Shown: piece after piece, positions 23,763 through 35,583 of the stretch
How positions within the stretch are numbered: position 1 is the stretch's first letter
How the letters are laid out: every line of letters begins with the position of its first letter
NCBI RefSeq assembly: GCF_029626175.1
Contig: NZ_JARUBM010000002.1
Span: forward strand, 930,001-994,000
DNA from: Micromonospora sp. WMMD1082
Lineage (GTDB): Bacteria > Actinomycetota > Actinomycetes > Mycobacteriales > Micromonosporaceae
Direction of reading: 5' to 3'
Length of the DNA stretch: 64,000 nt
The notes under the pieces: generated by a model
The model's database searches: none
Told to the model about the DNA's origin: nothing
The model's input: the letters and a program-made list of their open reading frames with translations, nothing else
Program-made: the position numbers and the translations under genes

Positions 23763-24845
23763 ATGACCAACGAGCCCGGCGGGTCCACCGCCGCGCAGCC
23801 CGACCACGCCGAGACCGTCGACCCGGCCACCGGCGGGCCCACCGACACCGGGCGTCCGGCACCCGTACCGGCCGCACCGGCCCTGGCGTTGCTGGCGACG
23901 GGCTGGCTCGCGGCGATGCTCTGGTCGACCCGGGAGGCGATCGGCTCGGCGACCGCCGGCGTCACCGCGGTCAGCCTCTCGGCCTTCGCGCTGCCCGGCG
24001 TGATCTCGGCCGCGCTGGTGGCCGGCGCGGCGGTGGGGCTGGCCGCCGGCACGGCGGTCATCCGCCGGGCCGACCGGGTGACCCTGCGATTCGCGGTGGC
24101 GCTCGGCGCCGGTCTGCTGGTCGGGCTCCTCGCCGCGCTCGCCATCGATCTCAGCTACGCCGGCGACATCACGACCCGCACGATCGCCGGCACCACCGCC
24201 GCCGCGGCCGTCATCGGCGGGGCGCTCGCGGGTGCCCGCAACGGTGCGGCGGTCGGGGCCGTGGCCTCCTCGGCGCTGGGCACGCTGATCTTCGTGGTGG
24301 TCTTCAGTGTGGCGCGGGATCCGCTGTTCCAGCTCTTCGGCGCCGGCGACAGCCAGCAGTCGCTGGTCACCGCGGCCAGCTGGGTCTCCCGAACCGAGTC
24401 CGTGCTGGCCGGGCTCATCGCCGGCGGCCTGGCCTTCGGCTACCTCACCTGGGCCCGGCGACGGGCCGTGCGCGGTGGCACGTGGTCGGGGCCGAACTGG
24501 CCGGCGTACCTGGTCGCCGGTGCGGGGCCGGGGCTCCTCCTGCTGCTCACCGAGGTGATCATCCGGATCGGTGGGCGCTCGCTGATCGACCTGGCCGCCG
24601 CGCTCAGCGAGGCGGACGCGGTCGCACAGACCTCGCTCGGCACCTCGCGGGTGGACAACGCCATCTGGGTACTGTTCGTCGGCGCGCTGACCGCCCTGGT
24701 CAGCTTCGGCCGCACGCTCGGCTCGCCGCCCGACGACGAGACACCCGCCGACGAGACACCCGGCAACGAGACGGCCGACGACGAGACGGCCGGCACGGAC
24801 GGCGCCCGGACCGGGGAGGCGGGCGACCGCGCCGCCGGCCGCTGA
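23763..24845 (+). CDS. Multi-span membrane protein of unknown function
   Basis: This 360-aa protein has a disordered N-terminus (1-38), then about 8 hydrophobic segments in Ala/Gly/Leu-rich sequence. A cytoplasmic-type acidic tail carries imperfect repeats of DETP/DETA (residues 325-345). No transporter signature is recognised. It starts at ATG 23763, preceded by GAAGGGACAACG. The gene stands alone between pruA (divergent) and the DUF6912 gene (convergent). Confidence 0.75.
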   Translation: MTNEPGGSTAAQPDHAETVDPATGGPTDTGRPAPVPAAPALALLATGWLAAMLWSTREAIGSATAGVTAVSLSAFALPGVISAALVAGAAVGLAAGTAVIRRADRVTLRFAVALGAGLLVGLLAALAIDLSYAGDITTRTIAGTTAAAAVIGGALAGARNGAAVGAVASSALGTLIFVVVFSVARDPLFQLFGAGDSQQSLVTAASWVSRTESVLAGLIAGGLAFGYLTWARRRAVRGGTWSGPNWPAYLVAGAGPGLLLLLTEVIIRIGGRSLIDLAAALSEADAVAQTSLGTSRVDNAIWVLFVGALTALVSFGRTLGSPPDDETPADETPGNETADDETAGTDGARTGEAGDRAAGR

Positions 24846-24885
24846 CCCGGGCCGGCGGGGCGGCCCTGAGCGGAGACCGCGCCGG

Positions 24886-25404
24886 TCAGTCCTCGGCGGA
24901 GGCGGCGCGCAGCAACGACTCCAGTTCGCTGGCGTCGTACCACTCCAGTTCGTGGTCCTCGGCCCCGTCGACGGTGAACTGCGCGTCGGGGTCGCCGGCC
25001 AGCGCCTCCAACACCACCTGCGCGGCGGCGGCGATGTCGGCCGCGGCGTCCGCGCCGTCGACGTGGATGGCCGCCACGGCGGAGACCGGCACCGGGGCAC
25101 GCAACTCGACCACGCTGGATCCCAGCTCCCCGTCGCCCCGGCCGATCGTGGCCGGGGGCAGGTCCGCCGAGACGACCACCCGTCGGCGCGGCGCGGCCGG
25201 GTCGTGGCGGATCAGCTGGAGGGCGTCCTGGGCGGCGCGGGTGAAGGCGACGTACTCCAGTTCCTCCTCGTCGCCCTCCGCATACCACTCGCGCAGCGTC
25301 GGCGTCACGGCATGCGCCTGCGGCACGGCGAGGCCGTGCTCGGGCAACCCGGCCAGCATCGGCACGGTCGCCGGCACGTAGACCCGGACAAGCTCGTCGG
25401 TCAC
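24886..25404 (-). CDS. DUF6912 family protein
   Basis: This 172-aa protein is conserved in Actinobacteria ([33 protein letters not shown]) and has no known function. It appears soluble and acidic. I chose GTG 25404 ([11 protein letters not shown]) because GGGGGAG lies 7 nt upstream and it gives the family length; longer readings to 25608 are not supported. Confidence 0.8.
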   Translation of the reverse strand: MTDELVRVYVPATVPMLAGLPEHGLAVPQAHAVTPTLREWYAEGDEEELEYVAFTRAAQDALQLIRHDPAAPRRRVVVSADLPPATIGRGDGELGSSVVELRAPVPVSAVAAIHVDGADAAADIAAAAQVVLEALAGDPDAQFTVDGAEDHELEWYDASELESLLRAASAED

Positions 25405-25622
25405 CGGTGGTCTCCCCCGCTCTGCTCCCTCGCCGGCGATGCCGCCGGCCCGGCGGACGGCCACGCCGTACGCCCTGACCGTCATACACCTCGCACCGCC
25501 CCGGTGGAAGTTCCGGGGCGAGCCGGACTGTTCGTGGCGGCCGGCGGGCCAGGGGACCGGTTGGCCCAGATCCTGCTGTCGATGGCAAACTGAGGCGAAC
25601 GACGCCAACCCGGGGAGTTTCG

Positions 25623-25850
25623 GTGGAGCCCAGGTTCCTGCTCCTGTCCGACGTGGCCACCGAGCTGAACGTGTCCGACTCGCAGGTCTACCACATGGTA
25701 CGCAGCGGCGAACTGCCCGCGATCAAGATCGGCGGCCGGGGTCAGTGGCGCGTGGAGCGGGCCCGCCTGGAGGAGTACATCCAGCACAAGTACGCGGAGA
25801 CCGCCGAGTGGGTACGCGGTAACCCGCTGACCGAGCGCGACCCCGAGTAG
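25623..25850 (+). CDS. Excisionase-family/MerR-like helix-turn-helix protein
   Basis: This 75-aa DNA-binding protein has the excisionase/BldC-type fold: [23 protein letters not shown] (HTH) followed by the wing [22 protein letters not shown]. Such short proteins in this conserved chromosomal position are probably transcription factors and not phage excisionases. The start is GTG 25623 with GGGGAG upstream. Confidence 0.88.
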   Translation: MEPRFLLLSDVATELNVSDSQVYHMVRSGELPAIKIGGRGQWRVERARLEEYIQHKYAETAEWVRGNPLTERDPE

Positions 25851-25965
25851 CCGCACGATATCGGTCAGGCATTGACCATCGCCTTACCCATGCCCGAGAA
25901 TCGAGGTTGTCGGAAGCAAACGAAGGCAAACGCAACGAGTTGCGGTTGAGCTAGGGGGCAGCACG

Positions 25966-26643
25966 ATGACCGACCTCCAGCGACCCGGGCCGGCGCGACC
26001 GCCCGTGCGGTTGCGCCCCGCGCCCGCCCTCGACCCGCCCTTCCTCGACGAGGCAGCCGCCGGCTGGCGGCCGGCCGACGGTCAACTCGCGCTCGACCTC
26101 TTCGCCGCCGACCGGCAGTGGCCCACCGGCCGTGAGCCGGACCGGCCGCCCACCCGGTGGGGCGCCCCCCGCTCCGGTCTCCGGTCGGTCGCACCGGGCA
26201 CACCGACATCGCACGACTCCGGCCCGCGAACCCGACCCGCCCCGGCCAGGCCGGACCCGAAAGTGGCCCGGCACCTGCCGCCCGGGGCACTGGCCACCGC
26301 CACCCCGGCGGCGAATCGGGTCGCCCACCGGTTCGTCGCCACCTGCCTGGAGGTGCTCAACGGCTTCCGGCCGCCGGTGCAGTTACGGCGCCAGCTCGAC
26401 CCGGCCCGGGCCGCACAGCTGCTGCCCGAGCTGGCCCGCGCCACCGCCCGCGGAGCACCGGCGCGGCGCCGCTCGACCCGTGCCGGCCTCCGGCTGCGTC
26501 AACTGCGCGTCTGCCAGCCCCGGCCGGCCGCCATCGAGGCCGCCGCGGTGCTCACCGGCGCCGCCGGACGCAGCTGGGCGATGGCGTTGCGCCTGGAGCA
26601 CCGGCGGGGCAACTGGCTCTGCACCGACCTGCGCGTCCTCTGA
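25966..26643 (+). CDS. Rv3235-family protein
   Basis: This 225-aa protein has a disordered, Pro/Arg-rich N-terminal half. A C-terminal globular domain (about 105-225: AHRFVATCLEVLNGFRPPVQLRRQL ... RRGNWLCTDLRVL) is typical of the Rv3235 family beside secA in Actinobacteria. Its function is unknown. Residues 40-46 read QLALDLF, which fits a hexapeptide-type clamp motif, although this part is otherwise low in conservation. The start is ATG 25966. Confidence 0.8.
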   Translation: MTDLQRPGPARPPVRLRPAPALDPPFLDEAAAGWRPADGQLALDLFAADRQWPTGREPDRPPTRWGAPRSGLRSVAPGTPTSHDSGPRTRPAPARPDPKVARHLPPGALATATPAANRVAHRFVATCLEVLNGFRPPVQLRRQLDPARAAQLLPELARATARGAPARRRSTRAGLRLRQLRVCQPRPAAIEAAAVLTGAAGRSWAMALRLEHRRGNWLCTDLRVL

Positions 26644-26683
26644 CCCGCCTCGCCAGTCCTGTCGCCGGCCGCTCTCAAGCCGT

Positions 26684-26700
26684 GCTCGCCCCGGGCGAGC
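26684..26700. terminator. Convergent terminator
   Basis: GCTCGCC / GGCGAGC with a 3-nt loop, between the convergent Rv3235-family and secA genes. Confidence 0.5.
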
Positions 26701-26755
26701 CGCGGCCCGGGCTGCGGTCCGCCAAGGCCCCGACTCTCACCGATGCGGTGCGTTG

Positions 26756-29683
<2,928 letters not shown>

Positions 29684-29845
29684 GGATCAACGCTCCCCTA
29701 GACAGTCTCGAACCATCGTAGGCGCTCCATCGCGTCGATGGTCACTGGTGGCGGCGGTCGGCTACGGCGAAACCGACATATCACGCCCAGGTCCCGCCCG
29801 TGTCCCCGGTTATCCGGTTACGCCGTGGGCGAACGATCCGGCACT

Positions 29846-31000
29846 ATGACCGGGATGGAGCCCGTGGAGATCACCGAGGACGGCCTGGTGCTGCGGCCGT
29901 GGCGCCCCGCCGACGCCGACACCGTGCACCGCGCCTTCCAGGACCCGGACATCCAGCGCGGGACCGCCGTACCCCGCCCGTTCCTGCCCGAACACGCACA
30001 GAAGTTCGTTGCCGCCCGGACCCGCCAGTGGGAACTCGACACCGGCGCGCCCTTCGCGGTCTGTGCGGCCACCACCGGCGAGTTGCTCGGCGGCTGCGGG
30101 CTCAACGCGATCGACCGCAACCACGAACTCAGCGAGGTCGGCTACTGGACCGCACCGTGGGCACGCGGTCAGGGCGTCGCCGTGCGCGCCGTCCGGGCGC
30201 TGTCCCGCTGGTCCTTCGACGAGTTGAAGCTGCGCCGGCTGCTCTGGGGTGCCCGGGTGGGCAACCACGCCTCCCGGCTGGTGGCGCTGCGCGCCGGGTT
30301 CCGGATCGAGGGCAGACTGCGCGCCGCCGACCCGGCGTACGGCACCCACGAGTGGTTCGGCTCGCTGCTCCCCGGCGACGTACCTGCTCCCGGCGAGGTC
30401 GGTCCGGCGGGTCCGGGCACGCTGGAAGCCCGTCGGGCGGCCGTCTTCGGCCGGCCGCAGCCCACCCTGTTCGCCACCGCCAGCGCACACGAGCTGGGTC
30501 TGCGCCCGATGGAGGAGCGCGACCTCGACGACATCGTCGACACCTGCCGCGACCCCGAGACGCTGCGCTGGACGACGGTCCCGGAGGGCTACGAGCGCAC
30601 GGACGCCGAGGATTTCCTGTCCTTCGTCCGGGGCACCTGGGCCGCCGGCAGCAGCGCCTGCTTCGTCATCACCGACGCCGCCGACCGGTACGCCGGCTCG
30701 ATCGACCTGCGGCTGTCGGCCACCGACCCGCTGGTGGCCGACGTCGGCTTCGTCACCGCACCATCCGCCCGGGGCCGGGGCTACCAGCCGGCGGCACTGG
30801 CCGCGGTCTGTGCCTGGGGCTTCACGACGCTCGGGCTGGCCCGGATCGAATGGCAGGCCCAGGTGGGCAACGTCGCCTCCCGGCGGGTCGCCGAGAAGGC
30901 CGGCTTCACCCTGGAGGGCACGCTCCGTCAGGCGCTGCACCACCGTGGCGTCCGGGTGGACGCCTGGATCGGCGCGCTGCTCGCACGGGATCTGACGTGA
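29846..31000 (+). CDS. Tandem GNAT acetyltransferase
   Basis: This 384-aa protein has two GNAT domains of the RimJ/RimL type. The first (about 5-170) has VGYWTAPWARGQGVA and NHASRLVALRAGF. The second (about 210-384) has VGFVTAPSARGRGYQ and NVASRRVAEKAGF. Each has the acetyl-CoA loop and the C-terminal N-x-x-S-x-x-V/L helix. Substrates are unknown; this subtype often acetylates protein N-termini or antibiotics. The start is ATG 29846 or 29855. The stop overlaps the next gene (GTGA). Confidence 0.88.
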   Translation: MTGMEPVEITEDGLVLRPWRPADADTVHRAFQDPDIQRGTAVPRPFLPEHAQKFVAARTRQWELDTGAPFAVCAATTGELLGGCGLNAIDRNHELSEVGYWTAPWARGQGVAVRAVRALSRWSFDELKLRRLLWGARVGNHASRLVALRAGFRIEGRLRAADPAYGTHEWFGSLLPGDVPAPGEVGPAGPGTLEARRAAVFGRPQPTLFATASAHELGLRPMEERDLDDIVDTCRDPETLRWTTVPEGYERTDAEDFLSFVRGTWAAGSSACFVITDAADRYAGSIDLRLSATDPLVADVGFVTAPSARGRGYQPAALAAVCAWGFTTLGLARIEWQAQVGNVASRRVAEKAGFTLEGTLRQALHHRGVRVDAWIGALLARDLT

Positions 31001-32121
31001 GCCAGCCGAGGCAGCCACCGGCCATCGAGGCGTACGGGGTGCGGCTGCGTCCGTTCCGCCTGGGCGACGTCGGCGACATCGCCGCCGGCTGCGCCGACCC
31101 GCTCACCCAGCGGTTCATCGACAGCCTGCCCAGCCCGTACACCGAGGCCGACGCCCGGTGGTGGGTCACCGAGGGCGCCCCCGCCGCCGTTGCCGGTGGC
31201 GGGGCCGCCTACGCCATCGCGGACCCGGCCACCGACCGGCTGCTCGGCACCGTCGGGCTGAGCCACCCGGTGCCGCAGCGCGGCCAGGCGGAGATCGGCT
31301 ACTGGGTCGCACCATGGGCGCGTGGTCGGGGGGTGGCCACCGCCGCCACCCGGTCCCTGGCCGCGCACGCCTTCGCCACCGGCACCGCCCGGCTGGAACT
31401 GCTCACCCACGTCGAGAACGCGGCCAGCCAGCGGGTCGCGCTGGCCACCGGGTTCCGGCCCGAGGGGGTACGCCGCGCCGCCGCGCCGCTACGGGACGGT
31501 GGCCGGCGGGACCTGACGGTGTGGGTACGACTCGTCGACGACCCGCCCGGCCCGTCGACGCGCCCGCTGCCGGATCTGCCCGGCGGCCGACTCACCGACG
31601 GCGTGATCATGCTGCGCCGCCTCGGCCCCGAGGACGGTGACGAGACGTACCGCCTGCACATCGACCCGGAGGTGGTGCAGAGCCGGGTACCCCCGGTGCC
31701 GGCCGCCCGCGACGAGGTCGACCGGCGCTGCCGCGCCGCGGAGGGTCAGTGGCTGGTCGGCACCGCCGCGGCCATGACCGTCCTCGACGCGGCGTCCGGG
31801 GACTTCGTCGGCAACTGCACCCTGATCTACGACCAGCCCGCCACCGGCCAGGCGATGCTCGGCTACAGCCTGCTGCCGCGGTGGCGGGGGCGGGGGTACG
31901 CCACCCGCACCGTGACGCTGCTCGCCCGGTGGGGGTTCGACCACGTCGGCCTGTCCCGGTTGTGGGCCGGCACCCTGCCGGAGAACGTCGCCTCCCAGCG
32001 GGTGCTCCAGAAGGCCGGATTCCGCAGGGAAGGGCTGCTGCGTGGGCGGCTGCCCGGCGCGGCCGGAACCCGGGCCGACTCGACGGTCTACGGCCTGCTG
32101 CCCAAGGACCTGGCGGGCTGA
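30997..32121 (+). CDS. Tandem GNAT acetyltransferase
   Basis: The 374-aa product is a second double-GNAT protein and starts at GTG 30997, overlapping the upstream stop by four bases. Domain 1 (about 8-175) has IGYWVAPWARGRGVA. Domain 2 (about 195-374) has LGYSLLPRWRGRGYA and NVASQRVLQKAGF. The shared layout suggests duplication of an already fused gene, followed by coupled expression. The target is unknown. Confidence 0.87.
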   Translation: MSQPRQPPAIEAYGVRLRPFRLGDVGDIAAGCADPLTQRFIDSLPSPYTEADARWWVTEGAPAAVAGGGAAYAIADPATDRLLGTVGLSHPVPQRGQAEIGYWVAPWARGRGVATAATRSLAAHAFATGTARLELLTHVENAASQRVALATGFRPEGVRRAAAPLRDGGRRDLTVWVRLVDDPPGPSTRPLPDLPGGRLTDGVIMLRRLGPEDGDETYRLHIDPEVVQSRVPPVPAARDEVDRRCRAAEGQWLVGTAAAMTVLDAASGDFVGNCTLIYDQPATGQAMLGYSLLPRWRGRGYATRTVTLLARWGFDHVGLSRLWAGTLPENVASQRVLQKAGFRREGLLRGRLPGAAGTRADSTVYGLLPKDLAG

Positions 32122-32160
32122 CCGGCCGCAGCGCTCCGCCGGCTCACGCGGGCCGGCCCG

Positions 32161-32193
32161 CCGGCCCGGGTCGAGGCACTCGACCCGGGCCGG
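32161..32193. terminator. Convergent terminator
   Basis: Perfect 15-bp arms (32161-32175, 32179-32193; CCGGCCCGGGTCGAG) with a 3-nt loop, between the GNAT gene and hpf. Confidence 0.8.
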
Positions 32194-32202
32194 CGTCACC
32201 GG

Positions 32203-32832
32203 TCAGATGTCCAGCGAGATGATCCCGTAGTCGTAGGCGTGCCGCCGGTAGACCACACTCGGCCGGCCGGACTCCTTGTCCTGGAACAGGTAGAAGTCGT
32301 GGCCCACGAGTTCCATCTGGAAAAGGGCGTCGTCGATGGTCATCGGCTCGGCCGGATGCACCTTCTCCCGCGCGATGTGCCACGGCTGGTCGTCCGCGTA
32401 CTCATCCTCGGGCCGCTCGGCCACCGCGGTGGCGGTGCCGTTCTCCGCGGGCGCGGCCAGCGCGGGCAGATCGGTCACCGGCAGGCCGGCGGTGGCGGCG
32501 GCGACCGACAGCGGCGCGTGCCGGCCCCGGTGGACCCGGCGCCGGTCGGCGGCGCGGCGGAGCCGGGCGTCGAGCTTGGCGATCGCCGCGTCCAGGGCGC
32601 TGTAGAAGTCGTCCGTGCAGGCCTCGGCCCGGATCACCGGGCCACGGGAGAAGCAGGTTATCTCCACCCGCTGGCAGTGATCGGCCTGGCGCGGATTGCG
32701 CTCGTGGAACAGTTCGACATCGACACGGATTAGCTTGTGGTCGTAGCGTTCGATCTTTGCGAGTTTGTCTGCTACGTGCACCCGGTAATGGTCCGGCACT
32801 TCGACGTTGCGGCCCTTGACCACGATGTCCAC
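32203..32832 (-). CDS. hpf: Ribosome hibernation promoting factor, long form
   Basis: This 209-aa protein dimerises 70S ribosomes in stationary phase. The N-terminal domain is the HPF/YfiA fold (MDIVVKGRNVEVPDHYRVHVADKL ... DFYSALDAAIAKLDARLRR). The C-terminal domain (about 150-209: REKVHPAEPMTIDDALFQMELVGHDFYLF) is the long-form dimerization domain. GTG 32832 has GGGAGG upstream; the frame open to 33042 is not coding-like. The stretch 32833-33080 holds no gene. Confidence 0.96.
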   Translation of the reverse strand: MDIVVKGRNVEVPDHYRVHVADKLAKIERYDHKLIRVDVELFHERNPRQADHCQRVEITCFSRGPVIRAEACTDDFYSALDAAIAKLDARLRRAADRRRVHRGRHAPLSVAAATAGLPVTDLPALAAPAENGTATAVAERPEDEYADDQPWHIAREKVHPAEPMTIDDALFQMELVGHDFYLFQDKESGRPSVVYRRHAYDYGIISLDI

Positions 32833-33080
32833 GTGACCTCCCTTGTTCGGACGGTCTTCGATCCGAGAACTCCGGTCGCGCCCGGGGATGGCCCCTTTTC
32901 GGCGTCGACCGGTCGATACGGCTACGCCTCCTCTCACCGTCGAGGGTGGGTGGGATGGCCTTCCTACCCCCGACAGCCAAACGCTAACTCCTGTTAGCCC
33001 GGCAGTCACCCCCGGTTGCCAAGACCACCCGTGAATTTCCACACCTCATACACGATGGGGTGAAACGGAAACACGATCGG

Positions 33081-33779
33081 TCACCGCCGGTGCCTTTTCT
33101 CCGTCGCGGCGAGCACCGCCGCCGCCGACGGCGCCAGCCCGTGCGCGGTCAACGCGCGACTCACCGCCGCGACGGTGGCCCCGGTGGTGACGATGTCGTC
33201 CAGCAGCACCACGCGCGATCCTCGGGGCGCCGGTCGGGTGCCCGGCCGGACCTGGAACGCGGCCGTGGCTGCCGCCGCCCGACCGGCGCTGTCCAGCGTG
33301 ACCGAGTCCGGCCGGGGCGACGCGCGCACCGGCCGGTGCACCCGTACCGGCCAGCCCGCCGCCCGCAGCCGGCGCGCGCAGTGCCGGGCCAGCCGGCCGA
33401 GGTGGTCGCCGTAGCGGGCCCGGGCCGCCGCCGGGGTGTCCGGCACCGGTACCAGCAGCACCGGGTGCGCCGGGCCGACCGCCGCCGCGACGACCTCGGC
33501 GAGCAGGATGCCGAGCGGCCGGGCCAGGGCGTGCCGGCCGTGCTCCTTGTACGCCAGCAGCGTCTCCCGTAGCGGTCCGCCGTACGCACCGAGGGCGTGG
33601 CAGGGCGGCAGGTCCGGAGGGGCCGGATCGGGCCGCACGGGACCGGGGCGCAGCGACCGCAGCGCGGTCACGCAGTCCGGGCAGACGCCGTGTCGCAGCC
33701 CCGGTCGGCGGTCCCGGCAGCCGGCGCACTCGGTGGGCAGCACCAGGTCGGCCAGGTCCGCCCAGAGCCCGCCCACCAT
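33081..33779 (-). CDS. ComF family phosphoribosyltransferase-like protein
   Basis: This 232-aa protein has an N-terminal zinc-ribbon type CxxC pair (ECAGC, VCPDC) and a type I phosphoribosyltransferase fold with the PRPP loop VVLLDDIVTTGAT. ComF proteins are linked to DNA uptake in some bacteria; its role here is unknown. It follows lpqB by 7 bp on the same strand. Confidence 0.93.
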   Translation of the reverse strand: MVGGLWADLADLVLPTECAGCRDRRPGLRHGVCPDCVTALRSLRPGPVRPDPAPPDLPPCHALGAYGGPLRETLLAYKEHGRHALARPLGILLAEVVAAAVGPAHPVLLVPVPDTPAAARARYGDHLGRLARHCARRLRAAGWPVRVHRPVRASPRPDSVTLDSAGRAAAATAAFQVRPGTRPAPRGSRVVLLDDIVTTGATVAAVSRALTAHGLAPSAAAVLAATEKRHRR

Positions 33780-33786
33780 GGCGACC

Positions 33787-35583
33787 TCAGTAGAGGAAGA
33801 CGGGTGCGGTGGGGTTGCCCGGGCGCAGCCCCGCCGCCGGCGGGGTCACGTCCTGGACCTGGTCACGATTGATCCGCTCGACCGGGTTGCTGTAGGCGAC
33901 CCCGTTGGCCTCGTACATGAACGACCCGGCCAGCGGGGAGAGCGCCGGGGTGGTGGGGTACGCGGCCAGGTGGTTGACCTGGGTGCCGGTGTCCTCCCGC
34001 AGCGGGGTCTCCAGGGCGCCGTCCACGCTGACGTCGTAGATCGCCGGACGGCCGACCGAGCCGGCGACCAGCAGCCGATTCTCCGCCCACCAGTCCACCG
34101 CCGTCACGTCGGTCAGCGAGCTGACCAGCCGCCGGGCCGGGCCCAGCGTGGGCAGGCCACCGCTCCAGTTGATCGCGGCGACGTACAGCGCACCGTCGAC
34201 GACCAGCGCGACCCGGTGCCCGTCCAGCGCCGCCGCCACCGCGGTGACCTGGCCGGGCAGACCGAGCTGGACCTGCCTGGTCGCCGCCCGGTCGTCGAAC
34301 CGGTGCAGCCGGCCGTCGGCGACCACCAGGCCCGCCGGCCGGCTGCCGTCGCTGCGGATCCAGACCGGGCGACCCATCTCGGTGTACGCGGTGGACCCGG
34401 TGTCGAGGCTCTCCACCACGCCCCTGCCCCGGCCGACGGCCAGCCGCTGCCGCCCGTCCTCCCCCGCCACCACCACGGCGGCCAGGACGTCCTCGTCGGC
34501 GCGCCGCAGTGCCGCGGAGACGATGTCACGGTTCGCCTCGGGCGCCACCGGCACCGCGCCGGCCGGTTCACCGGACACGGTCAGCGCGTGGATCGCCCCG
34601 TCGTAGACGCAGTATCGCCGGGCGTTGACGTCGATCCGGTAGAGCGAGTTCAGCCTGCGCCGCTCACCGAGATCGACCACCTTGCGGGACTGGTTGAGGA
34701 TCTTGATTTCGAGGGTGCCGTCCAACTCCGGCAGGGACAGCGCCAACTGGGTGCCGAGCTGCTCCAGCCGCATCTCGTCGGCGCCGGGCATGTCGAGGTT
34801 GACCTCCCAGCGGCCGTCCGACCCGGTGGCGTTGTTGATCATCTCGGTGCGGTCCGGTAGGCCGGAGACACCGACCCGCAGCCACTCCGAGGGACCGGCG
34901 GTCAACCACCGGACCACCTCGCTCACCCGGCGCTCCGCCGGCACCGCGGAGGAGAGGTACCGCTGGTCGGGTACGAGTCGGGTGCGGTCGGAGTTCCAGA
35001 AGTAGATCGGCTCCGCCTCGTAGTAGCGGCGCAGCGCGTCATCGCTCAGCAGCAACAGGTTCGGCGGGTTGCTCACGTAGAAACCGGCGTCGTCCTCGCC
35101 CGCCGGGCCGGCGTTGACCAGCCGGAACTCGTACGTCGACTCGGTCGCCAGCGGGGGCACCAGCATGCCGTTGGCCCGCAGCAGGCCGACCTGCTGCACG
35201 CTGATGGTGACCTTCATGCTGTCGACGTCCGGTTCGATCAGCGGGTTTTCGGTGAGCCGCACCACCGACAGCGCCACCTCGCTGCCCTGCTTCACCTGCA
35301 ACCCGCCCCGTTCGGGGGTCGCGATGAACCGCTTGACCCGCTCGTACGCCCGATCCGGCTCACCGGCCGCCGCCGCCAGGAAGTTCCGCACGAAGGCGTC
35401 GGCGTCGCTACCGCTGGCCTCCCGCGTCGGCGGCTCGTTGCCCCGCCCCAGCGACCAGTTCGTCTCCGCGGCCGGCCCCCGCTGCTCGATCTGCACCTCG
35501 GTGCGGTCCGGAATGCCGCAGCCGGCGGACACGGCCATCACCAGCGCACCGCCGAGCACGCCGGTCAGCAGCCGTCGCCTCAC
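33787..35583 (-). CDS. lpqB: Lipoprotein LpqB (MtrAB-associated)
   Basis: This 598-aa lipoprotein has a lipobox ending VSAGC (Cys22). An N-terminal GerMN-like region is followed by a C-terminal beta-propeller-like half. In mycobacteria LpqB interacts with the sensor MtrB. Its start overlaps the mtrB stop by four bases, so it is the third gene of an mtrA-mtrB-lpqB operon. Confidence 0.95.
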   Translation of the reverse strand: MRRRLLTGVLGGALVMAVSAGCGIPDRTEVQIEQRGPAAETNWSLGRGNEPPTREASGSDADAFVRNFLAAAAGEPDRAYERVKRFIATPERGGLQVKQGSEVALSVVRLTENPLIEPDVDSMKVTISVQQVGLLRANGMLVPPLATESTYEFRLVNAGPAGEDDAGFYVSNPPNLLLLSDDALRRYYEAEPIYFWNSDRTRLVPDQRYLSSAVPAERRVSEVVRWLTAGPSEWLRVGVSGLPDRTEMINNATGSDGRWEVNLDMPGADEMRLEQLGTQLALSLPELDGTLEIKILNQSRKVVDLGERRRLNSLYRIDVNARRYCVYDGAIHALTVSGEPAGAVPVAPEANRDIVSAALRRADEDVLAAVVVAGEDGRQRLAVGRGRGVVESLDTGSTAYTEMGRPVWIRSDGSRPAGLVVADGRLHRFDDRAATRQVQLGLPGQVTAVAAALDGHRVALVVDGALYVAAINWSGGLPTLGPARRLVSSLTDVTAVDWWAENRLLVAGSVGRPAIYDVSVDGALETPLREDTGTQVNHLAAYPTTPALSPLAGSFMYEANGVAYSNPVERINRDQVQDVTPPAAGLRPGNPTAPVFLY

